The notes: generated from the letters alone by a model not told the origin. Counted from the first letter of the stretch, positions 1-9,075 are shown. The stretch: 49,485 nt of DNA from an uncultured Prevotella sp. (GCA_900315695.1 ONAE01000017.1:1-49485); one strand, 5' to 3'. A program made the numbers and translations.

Positions 1-489
1 GAACAGATCAATGTCACACCCGTCTCCAAGTGGTCGTTCATCCTTGCCAAACTCATTCCTTACTGGCTCATCGCGCTGTTTGTCATCACCGTGTGCTTGT
101 TGTTGGCGTGGTTCGTTTATGGCATCACGCCAGCTGGTCCTGTGTTGCTCATCTATGTACTTGCCATGCTGCTGGCGCTGTTCTTCTCGTCGTTCGGACT
201 CATCGTGTCCAACTACTCCGACACCATGCAGCAGGCCATGTTCGTCATGTGGTTCTTTGTGGTGAGCATCATGCTGCTCTCGGGACTTTTCACCCCCACG
301 CGCTCTATGCCCCAGTGGGCCTATCTCACCACCTACATCAACCCCATGCACTATTTCATCGATGCCATCCGCACTGTCTTCATCCGCGGTGGTGGTTTGC
401 ACGAAACAGCCCACCAGGTCTTAGCCCTTGCGGGCATCGGCACACTGATGGGCTGTTGGGCAGTTCAGAGTTATAAGAAGAATAGTTGA
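1..489 (+). CDS. ABC-2 type transporter permease, C-terminal part (truncated by window edge)
   Basis: The reading frame is open from base 1, so only the last 162 residues are present. They form several hydrophobic membrane segments: one at the start of the fragment (PYWLIALFVITVCLLLAW), one around VLLIYVLAMLLALFFSS, and one around MFVMWFFVVSIMLLSGLF. The stretch GLFTPTRSMPQWAYLTTYINP is typical of the last part of ABC-2 export permeases (YhhJ/YbhR type), where MP-W--Y-NP lies before the final membrane helix. The protein would be the inner-membrane half of a drug, lipid or polysaccharide exporter; its substrate cannot be read from this piece. It ends in a TGA and converges on the GH2 gene, leaving 8 bases between the two stops. 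Confidence 0.85.
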   Translation, partial: EQINVTPVSKWSFILAKLIPYWLIALFVITVCLLLAWFVYGITPAGPVLLIYVLAMLLALFFSSFGLIVSNYSDTMQQAMFVMWFFVVSIMLLSGLFTPTRSMPQWAYLTTYINPMHYFIDAIRTVFIRGGGLHETAHQVLALAGIGTLMGCWAVQSYKKNS

Positions 490-497
490 GCCTGTCG

Positions 498-3400
498 TCA
501 CTGAGAAATTAGTTTGATGGTCAGGTGACGCTCGTAGCGGGTGGGCTTGACCTGATAACCTGGCAGCACATAGCAGGCCGTACAGCCTACGCCTGTGGTG
601 TTGTAGTCCAGGTTCAGGGTGATGCCGTCCTGCTGGCGTAGCTGGTAGGTATATACCGCCTTCGTCAGGTTGTCGGTGCTGTAGTGGTAGGCATTGAAGT
701 TGAACGGCTCATCCATCGCAAAGCGTAGTCCCTGTCCAGACTTATTACTCATGGCAAGCCAGCGGTTGTCGCAGCGCAGACCGCAGTCCTGCGGAATGAG
801 ATAGGGTTCAAACATGTCGTCCACCGTGCGCTCATAGATGCCGATGGCGTAGCCGGTTTTGCGGTCGGGATAGTTTTCCTCGGGGCCGCGCCCGTACCAC
901 TTCACCTGTTGCAACGGGTCGCAGAGCGTCATGGTCAGTCCGATGCGGGGCAGAAGAGCAGGCATAGGGCCTTCGGGTTCAAGGATGTGATGCAGGGCGA
1001 TGGTACCGTCACCGTTGATGCGATACTCATAGACCTCAGAGAAACCAGAATAGCGCAGACCGGTGATGTAGGCATCGAGCGACGTGTTGACGGGAGCGCC
1101 GAACTGCGAGAAGCAGCGCACGTTGACATACACCTGTCCGTTGGATTCGAAAGCCTGACAGGAGATGGGGATGCGGGTGATGGCGTTCAGGTTGTTGCTG
1201 TAAAACTCGTTGGCGATCTGTGCGCCGTTCCAGGGCTTGCGGTTATTGTAGGTGATATTCCACTGATCCCAGCTGTCAACCTCAAGTGCCAACGGGGCGC
1301 GCCAGACATTCAACTGGAGCGGTGACTTAATAAGTTCCTGTCCGTTTTGTCGGATGCTGAAGAGCTGACCGTCGGGTGTGAAGGTGTAAGAGAATCCGTC
1401 ACCACTCACGGTGATGGCATCATTTGCCTGACTCAAAACCGCCTTTCCGACAGTCTTGTCAGAAGGTACAGCCAACTGGCGCCAGGGGAGCTCCAGCTGA
1501 TCCCAGGCTGCGACGTGCCCCTTCTGCGCCCAGATCTCATCGTTCTTCAGTGAGCTGGTTATCATCAGGCGATATTCGCATCCCGGTTTGATGGCTGGAC
1601 GGCTATAGGGTAGGGTGATGATTTTCTTGCTGAGCGGTTCTACATCAGGACTGAGGATGCCCTGTTGCAGACAGACGCCATCTTCGTAGAGTTCCCATTT
1701 CATGTCATAATAAGAGGTATTGAGGAAGTGGTTCCTGTTCCAGATTTCCACCGTACCGTTGTCGGCACTCAGTAGCTTGCATGATATGGGCTGGGTTGAT
1801 TTCTTCATCTGATAGATTTCCGGCTGTACGGTTCTGTCGGGCCATATCGTACCGTAGGTGCGGGCACCGATGCCATAACTGAAATAGGTGCCTTCCTGTT
1901 GCTCCGTCTCGAAGTCGAGATTCAGTAACTGTCCCGATGTGTCGGCAATGATGACATTGTCCATCAGTGCATCACAGATATACACTTGGGTGTCTTGTCC
2001 GTGGGTCTGCTCGTTGCGGCCGATATTTACGGGGAATGGTGCGTTGATGATGTTACCCTGCGACTCCATCTGTGCCACCTGCTTGCCGTCGATGTTCACC
2101 GTCATCTGCTTTCCGTTGTAGCAGGCTTCCACATGGTGCCATTTGTTCTCCCAGTCACTGGGCAGTGGGGCGGTGAGCTCGTATTTGTGGTTCGTTTCCT
2201 TGTCGGTGTTGATGTAGAACAGCAGCTGTTCCTTACCCCTTTGCTCGACACCGAACTGCCATTCTCCCTTGGTGACAAATGAGCCGCAGGAACTGATAAG
2301 CTTGCGTGGACAGACATCGAAACTGATGGTCAGGTTACTGCCGGTCAGTTCCAGGCAGTTGTCGCGATAGACTTCCACCCACTCGTCGTGACCGCTCAGG
2401 TCAATCACTTTGTTTTTCCGGTTACGGGTGTCAGCCACCAGTTTTGCGTTACCCATGATATGCGCCATCACATTGTGCCCCGATTGATCGGTAAGCCTGC
2501 GGGCGGGCTGCGTCAGACCTGGAGACACAAAGTCCCAGACGGCACCACCGATGCAGCGTTCATGGGTATAGACAGCACGCCACATCTCGTCGAACATGCC
2601 ACCGCTGTTGCCTGCTACGGATATATACTCATCCATGAACGACGGGCGCACATCACCATCACCGTGCCGTCCCACCCTGAGGTCGAGGGCCAGTGCAGTG
2701 GGGTAGCGCGGACCGATGATGTCCTCAGCGGGATGACTGTAGGCATTGCCACCGTACATCCACCAGCGGGTGTGGTCGTATTTGCGTCCTTCATCAATCA
2801 CCTCACTGATGTTCGGCCCCTCACCACTCTCGTTGCCGGCACTCCAGAAGAGCACCGCAGGCTGGTTTCTGTCACGCAGCACCATACGGCGAACACGTTC
2901 ACGGTACATCGGTATAAAACGCTTGTCGCCTGAAACCCATTCTGTGGCATGCGCCTCTACACCGGCCTCGTCGATGATATACAGTCCGTAGCGGGCGGCA
3001 TATTCCAGATAGCGGGGCACGGGCGGATAGTGGCTGGTGCGCACACCGTTGAAACCAAACTGCTTCAGGATGGTCATATCCTTCTTGACCAGTTCGTCAG
3101 TCACGGCATGACCATTATCGGGATCCTGCATGTGAGAGCACTGCGCATTCACTTTCAGCGGCTTGCCGTTGAGGTAGAACACGTTGTTGCGCATCTCAGT
3201 CTCCTTGAACCCCACGTCCTGACGGGCATCCTCGGGTGTACGCTCAGACAGACGCTTGCCGGTAGCGGCATCCACGAGATACATCTTGAGGTTATACAGA
3301 TTCGGTGTCTCTGCCGTCCATTTTAAGGGGTTGCTGATATGTTTGCTCATATTCAGCGTCAATGTGCTGCTGCCAGCAAATGCAGCCGGCTGACTTTCCA

Positions 3401-4274
3401 GTCGTGCCACCTCCTTGCCATCGGTACCAGTCAGCACTGCCTGTACCTTGAGTGGAGTTGTAATTGGTTGCTTATCATAGCTTCTGACGGTCACCTCAAT
3501 GTTCAGGTCCGCATCGCGGTAATCCTTATCCAGATCGGTAGTCACATACCAGTCGAACAAACGGGTCTTGGGTGTGGCATAGAGATAAACATCATCGAAG
3601 ATGCCAGCCAGGCGCCAGTAGTCCTGTCCTTCCAGATAAAAGCCGTCGCTATATTTGATAACCTTCATAGCCAGCGTGTTGCGACCTTTCTTCAGAAAGC
3701 GTGTGATGTTATACTCGGCAGGTTCTTGGGCGCCTTCATTGTAGCCCACCTCCTGACCGTTAATCCACAGAAACGATGCTGATGCTACCTTTTCAAAACG
3801 CAAAAAGATCTCCTCCCCGTTCCAGTCGGAGGGAATCGTGAAGGTGGTGCGGTAAGCTCCTGTCGGGTTGTAGTCGCGTGGTGTCTTGGGCGGTTCAGCC
3901 TTGAACGGTGCGGATACATTGCGGAACAGCGGGTCGCCGTAGCCCCTCATCTCCCAGTTTGACGGCACATCAATGGTGCCCCACTTCGCGTCGGAGAAAT
4001 TCTCTTCGAAGAAGTTGCCTGGTATCTCCTGCGGTGTGTCGGCATAGCAGAACTTCCACCTGCCGTTGAGCAGGACGTGATGTCCCGGAATGTAATACGC
4101 ACGTGCTTCTTCCTGTCCGTATTCAAACACGTCGAGGTTCTCGATGAAATGATACAGGTCGTCAAAGCCTCTTGTCTTCTCTGTCTGTGCCGTTACTGCC
4201 ACAAAGGCCGGTATCATCAGAACTGTTGTGAATAACTTTCTCATAAGTTCAGTGAAAATGGTTTTCTGATTCAT
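498..4274 (-). CDS. Secreted GH2 beta-galactosidase with inserted LamG-like domain
   Basis: This 1258-residue enzyme should hydrolyse terminal beta-galactosides outside the cytoplasm. An N-terminal signal peptide ends near VTAQ; translation may instead start at Met11 (base 4244). A GH2 sugar-binding domain (GAYRTTFTIP, DYWRLAGIFDDVYLY) is followed by an Ig-like domain and a TIM barrel with RTSHYPP, IIDEAGVEAH and WSAGNESG. The acid/base is Glu482 and the likely nucleophile is Glu549 in FMDEYISVAGNSGG. Residues about 620-805 form a LamG/concanavalin-like jelly roll (WHHVEACYNGKQMTVNIDGK) not found in E. coli LacZ. The last 270 residues are the beta-galactosidase small-chain domain (VKWYGRGPEENYPDRKTG). 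Similar enzymes in Bacteroidales act on plant or host glycans; other beta-linked substrates are possible. Confidence 0.9.
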   Translation of the reverse strand: MNQKTIFTELMRKLFTTVLMIPAFVAVTAQTEKTRGFDDLYHFIENLDVFEYGQEEARAYYIPGHHVLLNGRWKFCYADTPQEIPGNFFEENFSDAKWGTIDVPSNWEMRGYGDPLFRNVSAPFKAEPPKTPRDYNPTGAYRTTFTIPSDWNGEEIFLRFEKVASASFLWINGQEVGYNEGAQEPAEYNITRFLKKGRNTLAMKVIKYSDGFYLEGQDYWRLAGIFDDVYLYATPKTRLFDWYVTTDLDKDYRDADLNIEVTVRSYDKQPITTPLKVQAVLTGTDGKEVARLESQPAAFAGSSTLTLNMSKHISNPLKWTAETPNLYNLKMYLVDAATGKRLSERTPEDARQDVGFKETEMRNNVFYLNGKPLKVNAQCSHMQDPDNGHAVTDELVKKDMTILKQFGFNGVRTSHYPPVPRYLEYAARYGLYIIDEAGVEAHATEWVSGDKRFIPMYRERVRRMVLRDRNQPAVLFWSAGNESGEGPNISEVIDEGRKYDHTRWWMYGGNAYSHPAEDIIGPRYPTALALDLRVGRHGDGDVRPSFMDEYISVAGNSGGMFDEMWRAVYTHERCIGGAVWDFVSPGLTQPARRLTDQSGHNVMAHIMGNAKLVADTRNRKNKVIDLSGHDEWVEVYRDNCLELTGSNLTISFDVCPRKLISSCGSFVTKGEWQFGVEQRGKEQLLFYINTDKETNHKYELTAPLPSDWENKWHHVEACYNGKQMTVNIDGKQVAQMESQGNIINAPFPVNIGRNEQTHGQDTQVYICDALMDNVIIADTSGQLLNLDFETEQQEGTYFSYGIGARTYGTIWPDRTVQPEIYQMKKSTQPISCKLLSADNGTVEIWNRNHFLNTSYYDMKWELYEDGVCLQQGILSPDVEPLSKKIITLPYSRPAIKPGCEYRLMITSSLKNDEIWAQKGHVAAWDQLELPWRQLAVPSDKTVGKAVLSQANDAITVSGDGFSYTFTPDGQLFSIRQNGQELIKSPLQLNVWRAPLALEVDSWDQWNITYNNRKPWNGAQIANEFYSNNLNAITRIPISCQAFESNGQVYVNVRCFSQFGAPVNTSLDAYITGLRYSGFSEVYEYRINGDGTIALHHILEPEGPMPALLPRIGLTMTLCDPLQQVKWYGRGPEENYPDRKTGYAIGIYERTVDDMFEPYLIPQDCGLRCDNRWLAMSNKSGQGLRFAMDEPFNFNAYHYSTDNLTKAVYTYQLRQQDGITLNLDYNTTGVGCTACYVLPGYQVKPTRYERHLTIKLISQ

Positions 4275-4293
4275 ATTCTTCGCTTTTTAACTG

Positions 4294-4301
4294 CAAAGAT
4301 A
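4294..4301 (-). promoter_or_regulatory. -7 box for the GH2 gene
   Basis: On the minus strand this reads TATCTTTG, matching the Bacteroidetes -7 consensus TAnnTTTG. It lies about 20 bases before the annotated start at 4274. No clear -33 TTTG is visible about 20 bases further upstream. Confidence 0.6.
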
Positions 4302-4375
4302 GTGATAATCAGTGAATAATCGGTCTATTCTCAGTCAACATTATGATACTTTATGAATTTGTTACAGAACTTTCA

Positions 4376-4384
4376 TTAGGTATT
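4376..4384 (+). promoter_or_regulatory. TTAGGTATT motif upstream of the DMT exporter
   Basis: This is one of five exact intergenic or gene-border copies of TTAGGTATT in the window. It lies about 40 bases upstream of the -7 box at 4424. The other copies are at 6410, 6471, 20271 (reverse) and 20336. Its function is inferred from recurrence only. Confidence 0.4.
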
Positions 4385-4423
4385 TTTAACTAGCGAATTG
4401 AGCTTCGTTTTTTGTTTTATTTA

Positions 4424-4431
4424 TACTTTTG
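4424..4431 (+). promoter_or_regulatory. -7 box for the DMT exporter gene
   Basis: TACTTTTG matches TAnnTTTG. Transcription would start near 4438, leaving a leader of about 20 bases before the GTG at 4460. That supports the GTG as the real start. A TTG at 4398-4400 is a weak -33 candidate with a 23-base gap. Confidence 0.6.
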
Positions 4432-4459
4432 CAATCCAATATGAAAAGTTGATTATTAA

Positions 4460-5377
4460 GTGTGCACGAAGCAATCCATATTCCAAAGACCTTTATGGGT
4501 CGTTGTATTTGCCCTGACGGCAGCCATCGCGTGGGGTTGGGCTTTCCCGCTCATCAAAGTTGGTTTTAGTGCCTTTGGCATCACAGCTGACATGACGGGC
4601 AGCAAGATGCTCTTTGCTGGCATTCGCTTTGCTATAGCAGGACTGATTGTACTCTCTGTTGCTCGTAGCAGTGGACGCTCGTTTCAGACCAGCCGAAGGA
4701 TCGATTGGCGTTTTATCCTTGCTTTTGCGCTGATGAACACCACGCTCCACTATTTCTTCTTCTATGTCGGCATGTCTCATAGTGAAGGCTCACGGGCCGC
4801 TATTCTCAACTCGCTAAGCACTTTCCTTGTGGTACTGTTGGCCTGTGCCTGTTTTAAAAGTGACAAACTGACTTCGCGGAAGATTTTAGGCTGTACCGTC
4901 GGATTCTGCGGCATCCTAGCACTGAATCTTGGTGGAGCCGAAAGCGGACAATTCACTTGGTTGGGTGATGGTATGATCATCCTCAATGCCATCTGTGGGG
5001 CCTGTGCCAACTTGATGACTCGTGGACTGAGTCGGCGGATAGATATCTTTGTAGGTACGGGCTATAGTCTTTCCATAGGAGGTTTGCTTCTTATCATCTC
5101 AGGACTGGTCTTCGGCGGTACGCTGCCCCAGATCAATATGCTCGGCATCATCTGCCTGATCCTGCTCATTGCCATTTCTGCCCTTGGCTTTGCGCTCTAC
5201 AACAAACTGCTCAGTTGTAACCCGGTAGGAAAGGTTGCCATCTACAATTCTCTGATTCCCATTGTGGGTACTGTCACGTCGTGCCTTTGTCTTGGCGAGA
5301 CGTTTCACATGAAATACGCGCTTGCCGGAGGACTCGCAGCATTTGGCATATACATTATTAATAAAGGCAAGAAATGA
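4460..5377 (+). CDS. DMT-family transporter (EamA type)
   Basis: This 305-residue inner-membrane protein has about ten predicted transmembrane helices arranged as two EamA repeats. The first begins AAIAWGWAFPLIKVGF, the classic EamA opening, and the second begins near DGMIILNAICGACANLMTRG. It ends in a short basic tail. Family members export amino acids, purines or other small metabolites, but the substrate cannot be predicted. The start is GTG: an in-frame TAA lies directly before it, and the only nearby ATG (4441) hits a stop after three codons. The gene converges on the hemerythrin-LuxR gene with two bases between the stops. Confidence 0.88.
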   Translation: MCTKQSIFQRPLWVVVFALTAAIAWGWAFPLIKVGFSAFGITADMTGSKMLFAGIRFAIAGLIVLSVARSSGRSFQTSRRIDWRFILAFALMNTTLHYFFFYVGMSHSEGSRAAILNSLSTFLVVLLACACFKSDKLTSRKILGCTVGFCGILALNLGGAESGQFTWLGDGMIILNAICGACANLMTRGLSRRIDIFVGTGYSLSIGGLLLIISGLVFGGTLPQINMLGIICLILLIAISALGFALYNKLLSCNPVGKVAIYNSLIPIVGTVTSCLCLGETFHMKYALAGGLAAFGIYIINKGKK

Positions 5378-5379
5378 AG

Positions 5380-6339
5380 CTAGATTTTCACGCTTGAGAT
5401 ATCAACAAGTCCGTTAACGATGGCGTAGATGGTGAGGCCTGCTGGAGAGTGAATCTGCAACTTGCGGGCGATGTTACGCCGATGGGTAATGACGGTGTTG
5501 ACGGAGATACACAGACGGTTGGCAATCTCCTTGTTCTGTAAACCCTGTACCACACCGATAATGATGTCACGTTCGCGGTCGCTCAGTACCTCACTGTTAT
5601 CATGTCCGCCCTTGAAGACCAAAGCCGAGATATTCTTTGACACATCCTCCTTCTTAGTCATTCGCTCCAGGCGTTTGATGGCTGGGGTGAAAATATAGTC
5701 CTCTACCATCGCATGCTGGCGCAGCCATACCTCGTTTTCGTAGATGTCGTGGAGGGTGGCGGTCAGCTGGTTGTTATGCAAACCGTCCTGAGGCAGATAC
5801 TTGATGATGAGCAGTTTCAGTTCACGCAGTTTCTTGTCGGTAGCACCATGATGCTTCGAGAAGGTTTCCATGTTGTAGTCGGCGGTGGTACGTCCCTCTA
5901 TCAACGACTTTACATAGGGGAACAGTGTCTTCTGCTCATATTGCATGTGGCGACGTATCTCGTGGGCATATTCGTCGTAGAAGCGAAGAATCAGTTTGGC
6001 AAGGGATTCGTTCTCGTCGAGCGACTCCTGCAGTTCCCGTCGGATATAGGGCAGCTGGAAGTCGAGGAAATAGGCATGGCTGGCCTCCAGATAGTGCAGT
6101 AGTGTGGGAACAGACAGATGACTGTCGGTTTCGAACTCTCCGTAGCCGTTAATGGTGTAGTTGACTACAGCTAAGAAAGTATAGGTATCCACATTGTTGC
6201 TCTCACACGTTTCCATCACCGTCTTGTCGCCGAAGCCAAGGCTGATGCCGAAGCTTCCCAGCATCTGCAGGAGGTCGTAATTGTCGCGAATCAGCGAGAT
6301 CATCTTGTCATCCGCCTCATACATCTTCTGATTTTTCAT
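5380..6339 (-). CDS. Hemerythrin (ScdA/YtfE-like) domain fused to LuxR DNA-binding domain
   Basis: The 319-residue protein has three parts. Residues about 16-60 resemble the ScdA N-terminal domain (DUF542; LLQMLGSFGISLGFGDKTV), but the CCGG motif usual there is missing. Residues about 78-225 form a hemerythrin-like helical bundle with candidate diiron ligands H82/H88, H131-x3-E135, H163/H164 and H209-x3-E213. Residues 252-312 are a LuxR/GerE helix-turn-helix (LSDRERDIIIGVVQGLQNKEIANRL). ScdA/YtfE proteins repair iron-sulfur centres and react with NO or oxygen, so this is probably a cytoplasmic transcription factor sensing iron, oxygen or NO. It diverges from the porin/imelysin operon, its most likely target. 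Domain calls are firm; the signal and regulon are inference. Confidence 0.85.
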   Translation of the reverse strand: MKNQKMYEADDKMISLIRDNYDLLQMLGSFGISLGFGDKTVMETCESNNVDTYTFLAVVNYTINGYGEFETDSHLSVPTLLHYLEASHAYFLDFQLPYIRRELQESLDENESLAKLILRFYDEYAHEIRRHMQYEQKTLFPYVKSLIEGRTTADYNMETFSKHHGATDKKLRELKLLIIKYLPQDGLHNNQLTATLHDIYENEVWLRQHAMVEDYIFTPAIKRLERMTKKEDVSKNISALVFKGGHDNSEVLSDRERDIIIGVVQGLQNKEIANRLCISVNTVITHRRNIARKLQIHSPAGLTIYAIVNGLVDISSVKI

Positions 6340-6369
6340 CGTCTATTACCTATTATTGATTACTGGGTG

Positions 6370-6400
6370 CAAAGGTAATCATAATTTCCGATATGCACAA
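6370..6400 (-). promoter_or_regulatory. Promoter of the hemerythrin-LuxR gene
   Basis: The minus strand carries TACCTTTG (6377 to 6370) as the -7 box and TTG (6400 to 6398) as the -33 element, with a 20-base gap. The predicted leader is about 25 bases, which fits the ATG at 6339. Confidence 0.65.
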
Positions 6401-6409
6401 TAATCATAA

Positions 6410-6480
6410 TTAGGTATTTTGTGGCTCCGTTATGAGTCAAAAAGCCCGTTTTCAGGTGATTTCATCATTTTTAGGTATTG
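6410..6480 (+). promoter_or_regulatory. Cluster of TTAGGTATT-type sites between divergent promoters
   Basis: Exact copies of TTAGGTATT lie at 6410-6418 and 6471-6479. A looser copy (TTTTCAGGTGATT) begins at 6449, exactly 19 bases before the matching TTTTTAGGTATTG at 6468. The first copy lies just upstream of the hemerythrin-LuxR -33 element and the last overlaps the porin -33 element. A regulator bound here could control both directions. Confidence 0.5.
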
Positions 6481-6508
6481 TTATACAATGTTTTTTGCCG
6501 TACTTTTG
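6478..6508 (+). promoter_or_regulatory. Promoter of the porin/imelysin/cytochrome operon
   Basis: The -7 box is TACTTTTG at 6501-6508. The -33 TTG at 6478-6480 lies 20 bases upstream and is also the end of TTTTTAGGTATTG. The DUF2023-flavodoxin promoter has the same word with the same 20-base gap. Predicted leader length is about 27 bases. Confidence 0.65.
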
Positions 6509-6541
6509 CAGCCGATTTGTTAAATTGATTTAGTTATTTGT

Positions 6542-7849
6542 ATGAAGAAAAGGCTATTATTATTACTCGTAGTCAGTTTGATGACAAATGCCATGATGGC
6601 AGCAGAACCCGATACGATTGGTTACAACAAGTTCCGCTTTGGTGGTTATGGAGAGCTTGTTGCTAACTTTAAGGATTATGGTATTAACCGTTTCTATGGT
6701 CATCAGGAAGGCAATGCCAAGCAGAAACGCAACACGATATCCATTCCCCGTTTTGTACTGGCATTCGACTATAAGTTTACGCCAAAATGGATTCTCGGTG
6801 CTGAGATAGAATTCGAATATGGAGGTACGGGTACATCTTATGAGTTAGAGAATACAGAGAACGGTGAGTATGAGACGGAGGTTGAAAAGGGCGGTGAAGT
6901 AGCCTTGGAACAGTTCCATATCACCCGTTTGATTGTGCCGGCGTTCAATGTCCGTGTAGGTCATCTCATCGTACCTGTAGGATTGACGAATGAACATCAT
7001 GAACCCATCAATTTCTTCGGTTCATCCCGTCCTGAGGGAGAAATGACAATCATTCCCTGTACATGGCATGAGACGGGTATCGAGTTTCTTGGTAAGTTTG
7101 GCAAGGGCTATGGCACCTTCGATTATGAAGCCATGATTGTGACAGGTCTGAATGCCAATGGCTTTGACCGTAACAACTGGGTAAGAAAAGGCAAGCAAGG
7201 ACTGTTTGAAGGCGACAACTTTACCAGTCCGGCCTATGTGGCCCGCCTGAACTATACAGGTGTTCCTGGACTTAGACTTGGCGGCTCCATCTATTATTGT
7301 CCCAATACCGGTGCCAATGCCGATAAGCTGGTGACATACGACGAGATCGGCAGGATTCCTGTGACCATTTGGTCGCTGGATGCCCAATACACAAATAAGT
7401 ATGTCACAGCCCGTGCCAATTATCTCTCTGGCAATATCGCCCATGCTGACCAGTTGGGAGCTAAAAACGGCAAACTCTCCAACAAGTCGGGTTATAGCCG
7501 ATTGACCCCTATTGCCAAACGTGCAGTATCCTACAACGCGGAGGTGGGTGTGAATCTGAAAAGCATCTTCTGTGGTGGTAAGCACTTCCCCGTGATCTAT
7601 CCCTTTGTCCAATATGAGTATTACAACTCTCAGGAGAAGGGAGAAGGTATGGATGTGATGGATGCCCGTTGTCAGGTGAGCAAGTGGAACTTCGGCCTGA
7701 ACTGGAGAGCACTGCCCAACCTGGTGGTAAAGGCTGACTATACGACCCGTCAGATCGGCACCAGTAAGGTGTTTGGAAAAGGCCCCTACAACAGCGAAAA
7801 TGAATTCGGTATCGGTATTGCCTATATCGGATGGTTCTTTAAGAAGTGA
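6542..7849 (+). CDS. Outer-membrane beta-barrel porin
   Basis: The 435-residue protein starts with a signal peptide ending near MMAAEP. The rest is alternating amphipathic beta-strands with frequent aromatic girdle residues, starting RFGGYGELVANF and closing with IGIAYIGWFFKK, as expected of an outer-membrane barrel. It most resembles phosphate-selective-porin-like or DUF-type barrels of Bacteroidetes. The first gene of a seven-gene operon, it is followed after 35 bases by the imelysin lipoprotein. In this context it could pass iron complexes or interact with the surface lipoproteins encoded downstream. Substrate selectivity is unknown. Confidence 0.75.
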   Translation: MKKRLLLLLVVSLMTNAMMAAEPDTIGYNKFRFGGYGELVANFKDYGINRFYGHQEGNAKQKRNTISIPRFVLAFDYKFTPKWILGAEIEFEYGGTGTSYELENTENGEYETEVEKGGEVALEQFHITRLIVPAFNVRVGHLIVPVGLTNEHHEPINFFGSSRPEGEMTIIPCTWHETGIEFLGKFGKGYGTFDYEAMIVTGLNANGFDRNNWVRKGKQGLFEGDNFTSPAYVARLNYTGVPGLRLGGSIYYCPNTGANADKLVTYDEIGRIPVTIWSLDAQYTNKYVTARANYLSGNIAHADQLGAKNGKLSNKSGYSRLTPIAKRAVSYNAEVGVNLKSIFCGGKHFPVIYPFVQYEYYNSQEKGEGMDVMDARCQVSKWNFGLNWRALPNLVVKADYTTRQIGTSKVFGKGPYNSENEFGIGIAYIGWFFKK

Positions 7850-7884
7850 GAAGATAACATTATTAATAAAAACAATTAAACGAC

Positions 7885-9075
7885 ATGAAAAAAAGTATCT
7901 TATTGATGAGTCTCGCTATGATGGGACTCATGGTGTTTACCGCTTGCAGCAGTAGCAGTGATGACAAGAAACAGGATGTTCCCCAACCAACGCCTTCACC
8001 ATCTTCTGAGGTGACGATTCAGGATGCTGAGTATGATGCCATCATCAACCAGTATGTTGACAATGTGGTATTACCTACTTATAATGATTTGAAGGCCAAG
8101 AACAGCGCCCTCTATCAGGCTGTGGTTGCCTTTGGTGATGCACCTTCGGATGCAAACTTTAAGGCTATCTGTGATGCATGGTTGACAGCCCGTGAGCCAT
8201 GGGAGTCAAGTGAGGCTTTCCTTTTTGGTCCTGTTGCAGACTATGGTCTTGATCCTAACATGGACTCCTGGCCACTCGACCAAGAGGCTATCGTTAAGCT
8301 TCTGGAGTCTCAGCAGTGGAACGATATGAAGTGGACAGGTGATTATGATGAAGACGATGAGGCTATTGCTGCCGCTCAGAATGTACGTGGTTTCCACACC
8401 CTCGAGTTCCTTGCCTTCCGCGATGGTCAGGCTCGTACGTTGAATGACAAAGCTGCCGACGGTGAGGCTGCCAATGCGGTCTATAATGCCGGAAACGCTA
8501 CAGCATGGGCACAGTATATGAGAAATACCGCCCAGCTGCTGGTTGACGACGTGACAACCCTCTGTGATGCCTGGAACAACGGCTATGCCGAAAAGTTTAA
8601 GTCACATAATGGTGGTGATTTCACCAGTGGTCTGAGCTGTGTCGAACAGCTGATAGACGGATGTATCGATATCGCAGGTGAGGTAGGACTGGCTAAGATA
8701 GGTGATCCTTATGATCTCTATGTATCTGGTAAGACTAATGAGGCCCTCTATGCCGTAGAGTCATGGTACAGCTGGCACTCTCGTGACGACTATACCAACA
8801 ATATCTACTCGATCCGTAATGCCTACTATGGCTCTCGTGACGGAAGTATCAACAAGAACTCTCTGTCAAGTCTGGTAGCCAAGTATGATTCATCACTTGA
8901 TGCTGACGTGAAAAAGGCCATTGAGGATGCTGCCAAGGCTATTCAGACTATCCCTCAGCCTTTCCGTAATAACATCAACTCCAAGGAGGCGCAGGCTGCT
9001 ATGGAGGCTTGTGCTGAGCTGAGTGATATTTTGGAGAATGAGCTCAAGCCCTTCCTGATTAACCATACCAAGTAA
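7885..9075 (+). CDS. Imelysin family (M75) lipoprotein
   Basis: This 396-residue lipoprotein has the signal MKKSILLMSLAMMGLMVFTAC, with Cys21 as the lipidation site and a following Ser/Asp-rich linker. The mature part is mostly helical and carries the imelysin signature GxHxxE as G169-F-H171-T-L-E174. Imelysins (IrpA, EfeO-like) are periplasmic or surface proteins of iron uptake; most are not proven peptidases. The gene sits between a porin and a di-heme protein, an arrangement also known for imelysin genes in other phyla, which points to ferrous or ferric iron acquisition. The next gene starts 12 bases after the stop. Confidence 0.88.
   Translation: MKKSILLMSLAMMGLMVFTACSSSSDDKKQDVPQPTPSPSSEVTIQDAEYDAIINQYVDNVVLPTYNDLKAKNSALYQAVVAFGDAPSDANFKAICDAWLTAREPWESSEAFLFGPVADYGLDPNMDSWPLDQEAIVKLLESQQWNDMKWTGDYDEDDEAIAAAQNVRGFHTLEFLAFRDGQARTLNDKAADGEAANAVYNAGNATAWAQYMRNTAQLLVDDVTTLCDAWNNGYAEKFKSHNGGDFTSGLSCVEQLIDGCIDIAGEVGLAKIGDPYDLYVSGKTNEALYAVESWYSWHSRDDYTNNIYSIRNAYYGSRDGSINKNSLSSLVAKYDSSLDADVKKAIEDAAKAIQTIPQPFRNNINSKEAQAAMEACAELSDILENELKPFLINHTK

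Noticed and set aside
1723-1731. AGGTATTGA inside the GH2 gene, similar to the TTAGGTATT motif
   Set aside because: It lacks the leading TT and lies within coding sequence far from a promoter.
2388-2933. Long antisense frame inside the GH2 gene
   Set aside because: The sense frame has clear catalytic motifs and the antisense product shows only composition effects. The same applies to long antisense frames in imelysin, gltB, glnN and dapL.
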